In this document: positions 24,501 to 35,115 of the stretch, piece by piece
Layout of the letters: each line of letters starts with the position of its first letter
Position numbering within the stretch: the stretch's first letter is position 1
DNA from: Spinellus fusiger
Lineage: Eukaryota > Mucoromycota > Mucoromycetes > Mucorales > Phycomycetaceae
Assembly (NCBI GenBank): GCA_025094145.1
Contig: JALLLS010000015.1
Location: 124,001-188,000, forward strand
Reading direction: 5' to 3'
DNA length: 64,000 bases
The notes under the pieces: model-generated
Told to the model about the DNA's origin: nothing
The model's input: only the letters and a program-made list of their open reading frames with translations
Databases searched by the model: none
Made by a program: the position numbers and the translations under genes

Positions 24501-24728
24501 ATTGAAGAATCATCAGGAGATTTCTCTTTTACGTACGGTCCTTCTATCTTCCAATGTCTTGAATATCTCCTGGAAGCCATTTCTAGCGCTGAAATCTATA
24601 GGGTCTTCACCAGACTTTACATAGCGCTCTACCAGTCTTCAGTGCCTATCAACACACCCCTACCTACCAAACAGTTCAGAAATCACCACAAAGGGGGAGT
24701 AGATCGCTTTTTGCTTTAAAGAAGACAT
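21552..24728 (-). CDS. MCMBP: MCM-binding protein homologue with acidic C-terminal tail
   Basis: Nine exons (24728-24668, 24628-24537, 24478-24293, 24201-24087, 24028-23380, 23334-23006, 22945-22812, 22741-22586, 22514-21552) give 894 residues. Landmarks include an N-terminal VRFRCMVQD after a conserved IPSMND turn, CISPPGESLWV, a LNVGQMVEVIGILSPP segment, LLLLDETVLSEG, and the terminal FLEASKYADYEISDEMAK ... SLTKEYYQHA block. MCMBP binds MCM subunits in the nucleus and helps unload or assemble the replicative helicase. It is longer than the roughly 640 residues of animal MCMBP: an acidic stretch (EEEEEEEEEEE) sits before the middle domain, and about 230 residues follow the usual C-terminus. 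Intron 1 is 39 bp; the 60-bp intron inside the LDET block is free of stops and was removed on homology. Confidence 0.85.
21618..21700. repeat. Hexanucleotide microsatellite inside the MCMBP tail
   Basis: (ATCATT)n and (ATCATA)n runs encode alternating Asp-Asn and Asp-Tyr dipeptides in the acidic tail. A multiple of six keeps the frame, so length changes should be tolerated. Confidence 0.85.
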
Positions 24729-25035
24729 GATTGTTTATCTCTGTTGGTAGATCAGTGACTTTTATTTATTTATTTATTACACACCTAAAGATTTTTGGGA
24801 TATAAAAGTAAATACACGGACAATAGAATAACACAATTTCTATAATTGGCTAATGTGTTTAAAAAAGGGTGTTTTTGCTGTCTAAATGAACTACTTCAAA
24901 CTCTGTCTGCCTATTCTAGCAATAGCTACACTATCTTCATAAAGTATTAGTGCATATTTGTGGAATAAAACAGTGTAGAAATGTAGTATGGTTCCAAAAA
25001 AGACATATGTGTATATTGATGTAGTGCAGTGATGA

Positions 25036-25412
25036 TTACACCGGATTCTTCTTTGATGTTTTGGTGGGTCGACTACCACTAGCCAAAGGCGACTCCTTTC
25101 TTTTGGTACCAACAGACTGTACTGTCTTGGATCGACAAAAGCATTTGGGTCGTTTGCCTTCTTCTCTTAGCCCAAAAAACGACCATGACAAAAGTTCAAT
25201 GTTGCTGCCATGTCCTGATTCCAAAAGTATTGAGAAATCATCTCATAAGAAACTCCAGCAGATTTGGTCATGATCTTCAAACATTGTTGGTTTTTGCACC
25301 TAAATAAATAATAATAATAATAATAATAATAGTAATAATAATAATAGTAATAGTAATAATAGTAATAATAATAATAGTAATAATAGTAATAATAATAATA
25401 GTAATAATAATA

Positions 25413-25490
<78 letters not shown>

Positions 25491-25716
25491 GTAATAATAA
25501 TAATAGTAGTAGTAATAATAGTAATAATAATAATAGTAATAGTAATAATAGTAATAATAATAATAGTAATAATAATAAACTTATTGGTCTTTTCTTTGAC
25601 TATCATATTTATAAGCTTTTTACCTTAAAAGACCATGACATGTCACTGTAGGATTCTTCTCTCTTCTGAAGGGTCTTGGGGTGTTGCACTTTCTTGAATT
25701 TATCAAGCTCACTGTT
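25036..25716 (-). pseudogene. Unknown coding remnant within the TIR element
   Basis: Exon A (25716-25624, open for 31 codons, with EESYSDMSWSFK) joins in phase across a long intron to exon B (from 25274, with MTKSAGVSYEMISQYFW and ATLNFCHGRFLG). Exon B hits a stop, while a second frame directly beside it continues with REEGKRPKCFCRSK and ends in a basic Ser/Lys-rich tail at 25036. The switch falls in a run of six T, so a one-base indel is likely. The intron is filled by a TAA/TAG microsatellite. I do not recognise the family. The upstream part is cut by the mariner insertion. Confidence 0.35.
25302..25582. repeat. Trinucleotide microsatellite (TAA/TAG)
   Basis: About 280 bp consisting almost only of AAT units interspersed with AGT units. 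It lies in the putative intron of the coding remnant. Confidence 0.95.
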
Positions 25717-25757
25717 CTTACAGGCAGGATATAGTACTAACTTATTTTAATAGATGA

Positions 25758-27400
25758 TACACTATTTTCACTTATTATTGTCGCACTTTTGGAAAAAAAC
25801 TTAGCGCACAAGTGGAAAAAAACTTGTCGCATTAATAAATTAAAAGATGGCGTATAAGTTGGATGCGACAAATGCGACATCAATGCTTTATTGTTAAAGA
25901 GGCTTCTCTTGTAAGTAATCCTCAAATCTATCGACAGAGTATTTGCAAAACCCTCTGAGGTCACCGAGAAGAACTTGGTTAGATGCATTGGCGATTCTAG
26001 ATGACAGTGTTTCTTCTTCCAAGAGTCTTTCTCTTTTTAACCTGCTTTTGCAAACAGACCAGAATTGCTCAATGGGATTCAACTCTGGTGAGTAAGGGGG
26101 AAGATAAACACACTTGTACCCACGGCCTTCAATGAAGCTTTTAATGTCTTCATTCATGTGGATGGGGGCGTTGTCCATAATCAAGTAATTATCCTTCAAA
26201 ACATCTGGAAAATTGTCCATGACATCCATTGTATCGCTCAAGAAATTAAGATAGTGGCCAGTAACAGTGCCTTTGCTTTGTTTTTGAGAAGGCCCACTAG
26301 ATCCAGCAGTTTTTCTCTTCTTTGAAACAGGCAACATTAGAGGCCGTCTTACTTTTATGTTGACAAGGCCTTGAGCAGATGTTGCTCCCATAATAATTGT
26401 TGTTTTGGCCCTCGTTCTTGGTACTTTTACTACTGCACAAGTACCTACTTTTGACCAAGCAAAAGTACGCTTCATGTTGATGTGGAATGCCGCCTCATCT
26501 ATAAAGACACAGTTGCTCATGTAGTCCATGTCTGTCTCCATCCATTTCTGTACCCACTCCTTTCAATTCTTGATCTTTTCAGGACTATTACGATCAACTG
26601 AATGAAAATGGGCTCTTTTCAGACTGATCTTACAATTTTTGGTGACAAAATTGTAGAGAGCTGTTTTCGATATCTCTAAATCAATAAAAGACGTTCTCAA
26701 ACTCTCCATCATTTGATCCAAGACTAAAGAGGGCTGATCGTCCAATAAATCGACTAAGAATCTTTTATGGCTTTCATCCAGTAGTGCTGGTCTACCAACT
26801 GGCCTTCCACTACCTTCTTTTCTGGCAATGAATGTCTGAGGATTCTGCTGATCGTTTGAGTACCATCGCTGAGCAGTGCGTGGGTGGATTTGAAGTTTCA
26901 GCGCAGCAGCTCTGACGCTCATACCCCTTTCATAAATCAATACAAACAACTGCTCTTTTTCGGAATCTTTGTAATGCCTGTGGATACCAGGAGCTCTGTT
27001 ATCCTCTTCCGTATTGACATCTCTGTCTACGGATTGTTGTACAGTTCTTCTTTCTGGCTTCTCGGGTGGTTTGAGGTCAAGGTACATCCCGAAATTTGTA
27101 ACCGTCTCAATGGGGTACGTCTCCTCGTCTACCTCCATCTCCACTACTGTAACGGCTATGCCTTCATCATTATAGATATTTCCTTGGCCGTCTTCGTGCA
27201 CAATGTTATTCATTTTTTAAGAAAAGTAAAATGTAAGAAAACCCCAAGTACTTAGAATACGCCAGTTTTAAATCTTTTACTATGCCAAATTTTAATTAAT
27301 TAATGCGACATATTTTATCCCATTAGTACGTCAAGTTTTAATTTATTAATGCGACATATTTTTCTCTAAAAGTGCGACAATAATAAGTGAAAATAGTGTA
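25758..27400 (-). mobile_element. Tc1/mariner-type element, near-complete
   Basis: Terminal inverted repeats of at least 33 bp begin TACACTATTTTCAC at both ends, with TA at each border as expected for TA target duplication. A subterminal unit GTCGCATTAATAAATTAAAA recurs at both ends. Length is 1643 bp. It encodes one transposase on the minus strand. The flanks belong to the TACACACC-family element, so this is a nested insertion. Confidence 0.93.
25894..27213 (-). pseudogene. DD34E transposase with one internal stop
   Basis: A single frame of 440 codons runs from ATG at 27213 to a stop at 25894, broken only by a TGA at 26565-26563 (codon 217). The N-terminal half has an acidic leader and a helix-turn-helix region (GMSVRAAALKLQIHPRTAQRWY) with the GRPVGRP linker. 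The C-terminal half carries the catalytic set: Asp in VFIDEAAFH, Asp in LIMDNAPIH and Glu in NPIEQFW, with 34 residues between the second and third, which places it in the Tc1-like DD34E group. Everything else looks intact. The copy is probably inactive unless the stop is read through or is a sequencing error. Confidence 0.9.
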
Positions 27401-27893
27401 TATGGCTTATTATTCTCAAGACAAATATGGAGTACAAGGTAAGCATACTATCTCTCTTGATTGAATTATTACTAATACACTCTTTTGATATTAGGCAAGT
27501 AAAGACTTTTTTCAAGTCAGTCTCATGTGGTCTTTTCTTTCTTATATACTGTCTAGGGTCTCTAAGGTATACTCCCAAGCATGGTTATCTATCTCCCAAG
27601 GATACAGTACAAGGCTTTTAGGGTATAGATTCTATTTCTATGAAGGAATCTACTTAGGCAGTAGCTATAGTCATACTATAGTATTAGCTATACTATTACA
27701 ATAAACAACTCTATTCATCAACACTATATTCTATTGATAATACAATTTGATAGTGAGGTATTCCACAAAAGGAAATAATAATCTAGATACTTGCAAACCT
27801 TTTGATTTTAAACACAGTCCCATAAGAGGTGCGTTTTGCGTATGTAACAGGGAGATATCACTGCTTAAAGGCCAAGAAATCTTTGGGTGTGTA

Positions 27894-28263
27894 GTAAGCC
27901 TTGGTTTATCAAGAAGAAAGATAATTGGGTACTTCAACGTATTAAGGCTTATAGAATAGTAGATCGTCTCTTTACTGCTATCACGTGTAAAGTATGTCTT
28001 TATCCTTGGTATCTGTGCCTGGGCCTTGTTCCTGCTCTAGGTGGGGTGATTTTGATTCAACTTTTATAGCAACCAATATATATTTGCAGCAAGTGGTTTG
28101 GAAGAATACAATTTACACTGATGAAGTTGGCTTAATATTTTTTCTTTCTTTTTTTGGGGTCTACCTTAAAAAAGAACTCTTAAGCTGACAGATATCCTTT
28201 TCTCTTTCTCTTTCTCCTTTCTCTTTTCTCTTTAGCCGGTGATCTGTATCTTTTATACCACCA
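27894..28263. promoter_or_regulatory. Flank upstream of the unknown coiled-coil gene
   Basis: About 370 bp between the TIR end at 27893 and the ATG at 28264. It contains a CTTTCT pyrimidine tract at 28196-28234 shortly before the start codon. No gene is visible. Confidence 0.45.
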
Positions 28264-29288
28264 ATGTACATCTCTGTGTCAGAACAAGACACCTCCAGGA
28301 CGAGTGTTTTAGGAGTCACAGAATTAACCATTGAAACTATTGTTGAGCACTATCACTATGATGCTGAATTGTTAAAGTACATCCTCATAGCCAAAACAGA
28401 AGATAAAGTAAGCATCTGAATACTGCTCTTATTGATTCGTGTGTTGATGTAGAGGAGAGCAGCAGAAGACATTCGCAGGGCAGAAGAAACCAGCCTAAGA
28501 GCCAAATGCATGGATCTGAAATTGTTGCAAAGACAGCAGATGTCAGAAGCCATGTCTTTACAGCTCTTTAAGCGGAATTCCATGGGTGGGGGTTCTCTTT
28601 CTCTTTTATACACGTTATTCTATCTATTCATTATTCATCATCAGAATCCATAGGGTCTGCCTCTGGGATGTTGGACAACTGCCCTTCTTTTGCAGGGAAA
28701 AAAGTCTCTCTTGATGCTCCTTCTACACCTGTGGGGTTGCATGGGTATGGATCCTCACCCTCACCCGAACTTCAAGAGATAACCTCGCCCTTTTCCTATA
28801 CAACATTTGAAAGACTCAATGCAGACCCTTTTATTTCTATGCCCTTTTCACCTGCACCTGAACCTAATTCTGAACCTAATTCTGAACACGAACACGTAGA
28901 TGGAAATGTAGATGTAAAAGTAGACGCTTCTTTGATAACAGAGGAATCCTACATACACGCTAATAGAACAGATAGCATTCCAAAAGCACCTAAAAAGAAC
29001 AGATCCACGCCGCCACCCTCCCCCCTGCCATTGGAAAAGTGCTTGGATCATGCTACTGTCATGGAAGCACTACGAGCCAAACTACGTCGATCCGCCTCTT
29101 ATTCCCCACACCCTACCCACACCACTCTCAACTCACTGAAGAATAGGTCACAAGCAGGTGTCCTTGTTTTGGACCTTAAGCATCCACGTCCCCTGCCTCC
29201 TACCAAGAAAATAGCCATGTCTTCTTGTGTATCCCTTGTGCTTTCTGTCTATCTTCCTGTAGAGAAGGAAAAGAAGAAGTGTGCCTAG
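28264..29288 (+). CDS. Uncharacterised protein with short coiled coil
   Basis: Three exons (28264-28407, 28453-28585, 28645-29288) give 306 residues. The N-terminal 48 residues contain ELTIETIVEHYHYDAELLKYILIAK. Exon 2 is strongly helical and charged (RRAAEDIRRAEETSLRAK, LKLLQRQQMSEAMSLQLF) and should form a short coiled coil. The rest is Ser/Pro-rich and probably disordered, with a basic LRAKLRRSASYSPH patch that could be a phosphosite region. I do not recognise the family and assign no function. The 3' end is uncertain because a GT-AG pair near 29220-29262 would change the last 20 residues. It is co-oriented with the MEA1-like gene 159 bp downstream. Confidence 0.65.
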
Positions 29289-29447
29289 AGGTGGAAGAGT
29301 GTCTAGGTCTTTTGTTGTAATTTCATATTGCCTTGTAAATATATCAGTATTTCTCCATAGAAATCTCCTTGTCCTCACTGGAGAATTGAAGTTCCGACAG
29401 AGAAGAAAGGGACTGCTCCTTTAGCTCTTTCTTTTGTCTGTCGTAGA

Positions 29448-30033
29448 ATGCAAGATTACGAACATGGTAAATAAGCCTGCAGTTGTGGGTCTAATGGGCT
29501 TTTAGATGAAGTGGAGGCATTTGCTCGACAGCTGGATGCAGGCAAGTGTTTTTGTCTTTCTGAGGAGGAGTGCTGATAATGTGCAGTCTGCCTGAATACA
29601 CCGCTGTCCTGGGAGAAAGAAGACTGTCACAGTGAGGCAGAGACAGGAGAGACAGGAGAGACAGGAGCACTATGGGGGTATACACCACTGCCACAAGAAG
29701 ACGACGACGACGACGATGAACAACAACAACAACAACACGTCATGCCTGTCATGCCTGTCATGCCTGTCATGACTCCCCCTGTTCTTCCAGCAGAAGAAAG
29801 AGTGTCCGCAGGTAGACAAGGGCGGTTGTGTTCTCCACTCATACAATACTAGATACACTGGCACTGATCAAGTCCATTATGGGAAATGTGACTTTATCAG
29901 AGAGTGCTGTACCTGGTAAGTCACTTTGGGTATCTCTTATAGGTTGTTGACTGTTTATCCAGCGTGGGCCAAAGTTCTTCCAGAGTCAATATGGCTTCCC
30001 TCCCTCTTATCTGCAGAGGAGACACCAGAATAA
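29448..30033 (+). CDS. Male-enhanced antigen 1 (MEA1)-like protein
   Basis: Five small exons (29448-29466, 29506-29541, 29587-29811, 29853-29915, 29963-30033) give 137 residues. Two regions match the animal MEA1 family: LWGYTPLPQEDDDD, corresponding to the GYSYQPLNQD region, and a C-terminal segment ending in TLALIKSIMGNVTL and SAVPAWAKVLPESIW, corresponding to the LVKRTMAGVSL / VPAWAREISDAQW region of human MEA1. The function of the family is poorly known. The middle holds Asp and Gln runs and three VMP repeats. Intron 1 is 39 bp and intron 2 uses a GC donor (GCAAGT). The gene was missed by simple frame calling because no exon is long. Confidence 0.75.
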
Positions 30034-30742
30034 AGGCTACTGTAGTGACTCTTTTTAAGCTGTGTTCTTTTCTGTCCAATAGAAACACTGCATTAGATAG
30101 ACTCAGTAGTGATACTTCCATAGCTCCTACCCATAGCTCCTACTCAGTCTACTGACTCCCTCGGCCTTTGGCGTGGGCTCAGGAGAAGACACGTCACATC
30201 AAGTCACGCATTCCACAAGATGTCTCCCTCCTATTTTATGCAGCCTTAGCATCGGAGGTAGCCATGGGATGGATTTTTGCTATGGAAAGAAAAAATTTCT
30301 TAAAGTGACTGTGCTGGATTCATACGCGCCTCTGATTGGTGACCCTAAAGTACACACGCGTCTCCCCTCACACACACTCCACAAAAACCCGCCAGCGCCT
30401 CCCCCCCACCCTCCCACTGCTCTCACACACAGGCTTCTTACACCGTACAGTCTTAATAATAAGCAATAATAATAAGCTATTTCCTTACTATTATTATTAT
30501 TATTATTATCCCACTAGTGAGTTGATTGTTAAGAAGAAATAAAATATATTTTTCTTTTTTTCTGCAGAGAGGTGGGCTATCTCTTTTGATCGGTTGGATC
30601 AAACTAGGCTCATCTTATCACCACGCGTCTCATCTAACTGATCACCTTTTCTCTCTTCTCTCTTCTTTCTTTTGGGGGTCAATAGATATAGCACACACTT
30701 ATTCAGTATAAGCATAGACGTCACCCCATAGAATCCCATAGT
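30034..30742. promoter_or_regulatory. Intergenic region between MEA1-like and NHP6-like genes
   Basis: About 700 bp, with an ATT/TTA run near 30459-30511. One short open stretch near 30200-30303 (ALASEVAMGWIF) has no start or splice context, so no gene is called. Confidence 0.5.
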
Positions 30743-31363
30743 ATGCCCAAAGACACTGGAAAAGTAAAGCGCACTTCCAAGGTGGTAGACGATGGCAAGA
30801 AGCGTCGTACCAAGAAAGACCCTGCTGCTCCCAAGCGTGGTTTGTCAGCCTACATGTTCTTCTCTCAGGACCAACGACAGGTGGTCAAGGAAGAGAACCC
30901 AGAAGCTGGTTTCGGTAAGGATACTTTATGTGCAGTCTAAACAAAAGAACACCCTTGCCTTGGTGATGCATTGGTTAGTTGGTTGGCTGGTTGGCTGGTT
31001 GGCTGGCTAACTGGTTGATGAGAGAAAAAGAGAATAAAAAGACAGAATCAATCAATAGACATGCTGACAATACGTCTGTAATAGGTCAAATTGGCAAGAT
31101 TCTCGGTGATAAATGGAAGAAGATGTCAGATGCTGAGAAAAAGGTAAGGCATAAGGCAGACAGATCCATAAAGAGGTCTTTGATTTACTCAACCATGCCA
31201 TGGCACTCTTGTATTCTAGCCTTACATTGAGAAGGCTGAGATTGACAAGAAGCGCTACGAAAGCGAAAAGGCCGCTGCTGTAAGTAGAAGGAGTCTATTT
31301 TCTGTTTCTTAGCAAAGAACTAATCTTTCTGCCTAGAATGATAAGCAGAGTGACGAAGAATAA
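30743..31363 (+). CDS. NHP6: NHP6-like HMG-box protein
   Basis: Four exons (30743-30914, 31085-31143, 31220-31279, 31337-31363) give 105 residues. A basic N-terminal arm ([22 protein letters not shown]) leads into one HMG box with DKWKKMS and [14 protein letters not shown], then an acidic SDEE end. This is the size and plan of Nhp6A/B, abundant non-specific DNA-bending proteins that work with FACT and at RNA polymerase III promoters. The gene converges on MTHFR. Confidence 0.95.
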
Positions 31364-31844
31364 TTACAATAAAAAGAGAAAGAAAAAGAAAGAAAGAAAG
31401 AAAAAGGTGATTTTCTTCCTTATAAACCTACTACTGAAGAACAGGAAGGAGTGCATGCCTTCAAACATAGGTTATAGATACATATTCAATAAGAGCACCT
31501 CACTTGTAGGAGCTTATGGCCAAGTAGTGATGAGAAGGATACTATGTGCAATAGATAGGATATACAGCCTGATGGCCACATTAGCCTGTATTTTATAGGG
31601 AGATCTTTTAATGTAGCTGCCGTTTGCTTTGTTCTATTCAACGAGAAAGAGGAGCCATTGCTTAAAAGAAAAAGAAAAAGTAGAATGGATGTCGTGTCTT
31701 TCTCATCATCAGCAGCATCAGCATCAGCATCAGCATCAGCATCAGTATCATCATCATCATAATAATAATAATAAAGGAGTCATAACATGCTATTCATTGA
31801 AATACAGATACAACATCTGCAGCTATGCCTTCTCTTCTCAAACC
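31364..31844. other. Convergent 3' intergenic region with simple repeats
   Basis: 481 bp between the stops of the NHP6-like and MTHFR genes. It includes (GAAA)n near 31375-31405 and (CAGCAT)n/(CATCAT)n/(AATAAT)n at 31712-31775. No gene is seen. Confidence 0.6.
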
Positions 31845-34310
31845 TCACTGTACAGAGGACTCCTCTTCTAAAGAAAGTATTATATCAAACAGACCGTCTG
31901 GCTGCTGAAAATCACTGTGAACTACATTCACAAGCCAATAAGTATCCCCAATATTCTGTAGAAGGCGTGCAGTTGGACTGTGGCGTGGGTATTGGTGATC
32001 CCATGCTGTCCATAGGGCATAGGCCTCCTCCTGATAATACATGTATCAGCCTTCTCTTCTTTCATTCTTCTAATCCATCTACCTTCCATGCTTCAAAGTT
32101 GGCTCTCTCAATCAACGTGGGCTGTACAATCTCCTTGCCTGGAAATACTCCCCACGTAACAGCATGTTGGGCCTCCGAGTCTGTTTCATTCGACAGTAGC
32201 TGACCCTAGACATGCAGACATGCAAACATATAAACATATAAACATGCAAACATATAAACACAGACACATATAAACAAAACACAGACAGAATCAGACTGCA
32301 TTGGCAGGCAGAAGAGAGTGACTGGACTTACAGAACGATTCATGGCATAGTAAGTGATGTTTGGGTCCTTGCTCAGGTGGTCTAGTAACGCATACACTTG
32401 TTGGTGGGAAACAAAAAACTCAATAAAGGCCTATTATGGAGAATGTGTAAGATCTGTGGCTCCATGTATGCTTGGGTGACCATTACCTTTTGATACACAT
32501 AGCCTCCTTTGGGACCCCATCCGTGAACACTGTCATCACTGGGAACACCATTAATGGCAGGTTGAGAACTCACTGTCCAATAGCCTCGATGGTTGATGTC
32601 TGTCAAACGCTGTTGAATGGTCGCTGTTTCTGTCTCAATGGCCTCCTCACACCAGGGTAGGCTGCTGAGTTGCCCAAGAATATAGCGTATAAACAGAGCA
32701 GTGATGTCTTTTGGTGTTTCTGGAGTGCCCCACTTTTCAACAGCGTCTGATGTCTATTCATAGGATAGAGGATAAGCAACATGGATGCTCCCTTTTCTTT
32801 TTTTTTTAATTGTTTGTATTCTTGGTTTCTATTGTTACCGGTTGTTTATGGCCTTGTCCAAATGTATTCTCACCAAAGGCTAGTCATTACACAAGGAATA
32901 TAGGGTCAAATAAACATCAAGTAAACACGTTGGGTGGATGGGTTCTATCTATAGTTACCTGGAGATCGAGCGTCACCATAACGACCATTAGGAAACTCAT
33001 CCCATTGCTCAGCTAGAGCAGCTTCTGTAGCACCACCCCAATACATTCTGGGATCCAGCAAGCCAGAGATCTGTTGGCTGAGTGAGATGAAAACACAGCA
33101 GAGGGTGTCTTACATGTGCATCCACTGTAGGCTTGTCCTGTGGTACCAATTCCAACTGCTGAAGAACAAGGCGTGTAGAACGCTCAAGATTAAGTGTAGA
33201 GAGATGGAAGGCTGTAATGTTGTGATATGTGTAGAGCTCTGTGATAATATCCACTACCAACTGAATACCCAGTGCCCTTACTTTTTGGTCATCAGACTAG
33301 AGATGCAATGAGTTCTTTTCTTCCTCTTACTCTAGGAACATCACTATGAAGAGTACCTTGACTTCTTCTAATGCATTCAGAATGGAAGAGGGCACTTTCA
33401 TTCTACACAAGTTCATCATGCGACGGAAGATCTGGTAGGTTGGAATGGGCATAATACCAGGAATAATAGGAACATGGATACCTAATAGTAGATGAGAAAT
33501 AGGAAAGATGCTCGATCATGGATCCTAATTGACCCATACATCCTTCACTTTACCTGCTTCTCTGCAATCACTAGCCCACTGTGCAAATTGACTCGCATCG
33601 TAAAACAGTTGGGTCAGAATAAAATCAGCACCAGCATTCACTTTTTCCTTCAGATATATCATATCTTCTGCTTTGGAATGACTATCCACATGTCCCTCAG
33701 GATAACCTGCCACCCCAATACAAAAGTAATCGCCGTGTCTTTCACGGATATACTTTACTAGATCCACAGCATGACTGAATCCATTGTTACAGGGTGTCCA
33801 GTACTCCTGGTCACGCGGCACATCTCCACGAAGAGCTAATATATTCTGTATGCCTGCCTTCTTTGCTGACTATTATACAATATACAATATACAATATACA
33901 GTATAAATTCAAAGTATAAACAGCATTCATTGGAATAAGGTGCTATTCTCTGATAAGAACTCCTCAACTACCTGCAATGCTTCGTCTATCTTCTCTCTTT
34001 CCATATTGGTACACGTCAAATGCATCAATGTCTCTAAACCGTTCATGGTCTGTGCTGTAGAACATATTTCCAATGTACGTTCCTCTGTAGATCCACCTGC
34101 TCCCCATGTGCACGACACAAACAATGGATCCAGTGGTGCCATACGGTCTATACGGTCCAACAAATTGGCAAGACCCTGTTCTAAAAGTCACTCTTTTTCT
34201 CTCTCTATTGGATTGACTGTTACCTGTACTGTTTTTGGAGGAAAGTACTCGAATGAATAGCTTATCCGCTTATGCTTCTGCGCTGTCTGTAGTTTTTGGG
34301 TAATCTTCAT
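31845..34310 (-). CDS. MET13: Methylenetetrahydrofolate reductase
   Basis: Eleven exons (34310-34224, 34175-33972, 33869-33554, 33481-33357, 33296-33114, 33070-32959, 32879-32839, 32753-32487, 32430-32332, 32205-32083, 32030-31845) give 580 residues. The catalytic barrel shows [46 protein letters not shown] and FILTQLFYD, and GIMPIPTYQ is conserved. The C-terminal regulatory domain carries [56 protein letters not shown] and NVVHSDF. It reduces 5,10-methylene- to 5-methyl-THF to supply methyl groups for methionine. Yeasts have two paralogues (MET12, MET13); which one this matches cannot be settled by eye. The segment around exon 6's start is less conserved than its surroundings. Confidence 0.95.
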
Positions 34311-35115
34311 AGTGCTGAATAATAAAACAAGAACGCTTGGAGAAACAGCTCGGGAAAAGATATACTTCTTGACTAAGAGGAGAGACTGCTTTTTCGGAGA
34401 TGGAGGTGGTTCCGGTCATCTATCCACCATGAGATGCTTGTGCAAACTGATCTTTGTAAATCATTTCTTTTTTGAACCCAGAATGACTTCACTTGCAGGC
34501 TCTACTTTGCTATGATAATAACTCTATGGATGCATTGAAAAGTGCCTCACACACCAATATAATATCAGCCTAAAACCCTGTTTTATTTTATTTTATTTTA
34601 TCAGATACCCTTTTCTATTCAATCCAAAAAGAAAAAAGAAAAAGAAAAAACTCAACTAGATCTATAGCAAGACTATAGAGGAGCCAGTAAGAAGGCCTAT
34701 CTGTACTCGTTGTTTCTACCTACCAGAGTAATGGCCTGCTCTTATTATTTGAAAATATTCTTTCTTTCTTTTGGTATTTAACTAAAGGGTTTTGAGATGA
34801 GAAAAACCAATACTTAAAGCAATAGATTTTCCTCAAGACATCCATGCTCTTTTCGGAGTCCAAATCACTTTGCTTTATGCACAACCATTCATCACGCATA
34901 CACCTAAGACTGCTTCATAAGAGGTCATTAGTATGATTGAACTTATTTCTAGACTCATTCCTTTGATAAATAACCTTTATTTAATTTAACTAAGAAAAAC
35001 TTCTTAATTTGATTTCTGATATTTCTTATTGAGGGTACACATGGGCTCATTGAAGCCTTTTACATTAATATCTATACCAGTCATTAAAAGAGACTTTTAA
35101 TACCACCACACATCA
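34311..35115. other. Intergenic region upstream of MTHFR
   Basis: About 800 bp, AT-rich. It includes a TTTTA repeat near 34580 and purine runs near 34630. No gene is seen. It merges into transposon debris. Confidence 0.5.

Larger units (their letters stand above)
24778..27893 (-). mobile_element. TACACACC-family TIR element interrupted by a mariner copy
   Basis: The minus-strand 5' end at 27893 reads TACACACCCAAAGATTTC with the CTTTAAGC block seen in the other 5' ends. Its sub-terminal 450 bp matches the 5' region of the Fanzor-bearing copy that ends at 51637. The 3' end at 24778 reads TACACACCTAAAG followed by GGATATAAAAG, as in the 3' end at 49915. Both ends carry TA at the border. Without the nested mariner (25758-27400) the element is about 1.5 kb, close to the 1.7 kb of the other complete copy. 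It contains the interrupted coding remnant at 25036-25716. Confidence 0.65.

Noticed and set aside
25282..25606. Ile/Thr-rich 109-codon frame
   Set aside because: It is a translation of the trinucleotide microsatellite.
30200..30303. Open stretch with ALASEVAMGWIF between MEA1-like and NHP6-like genes
   Set aside because: Looks mildly coding but has no start codon, splice sites or recognisable family; not called.
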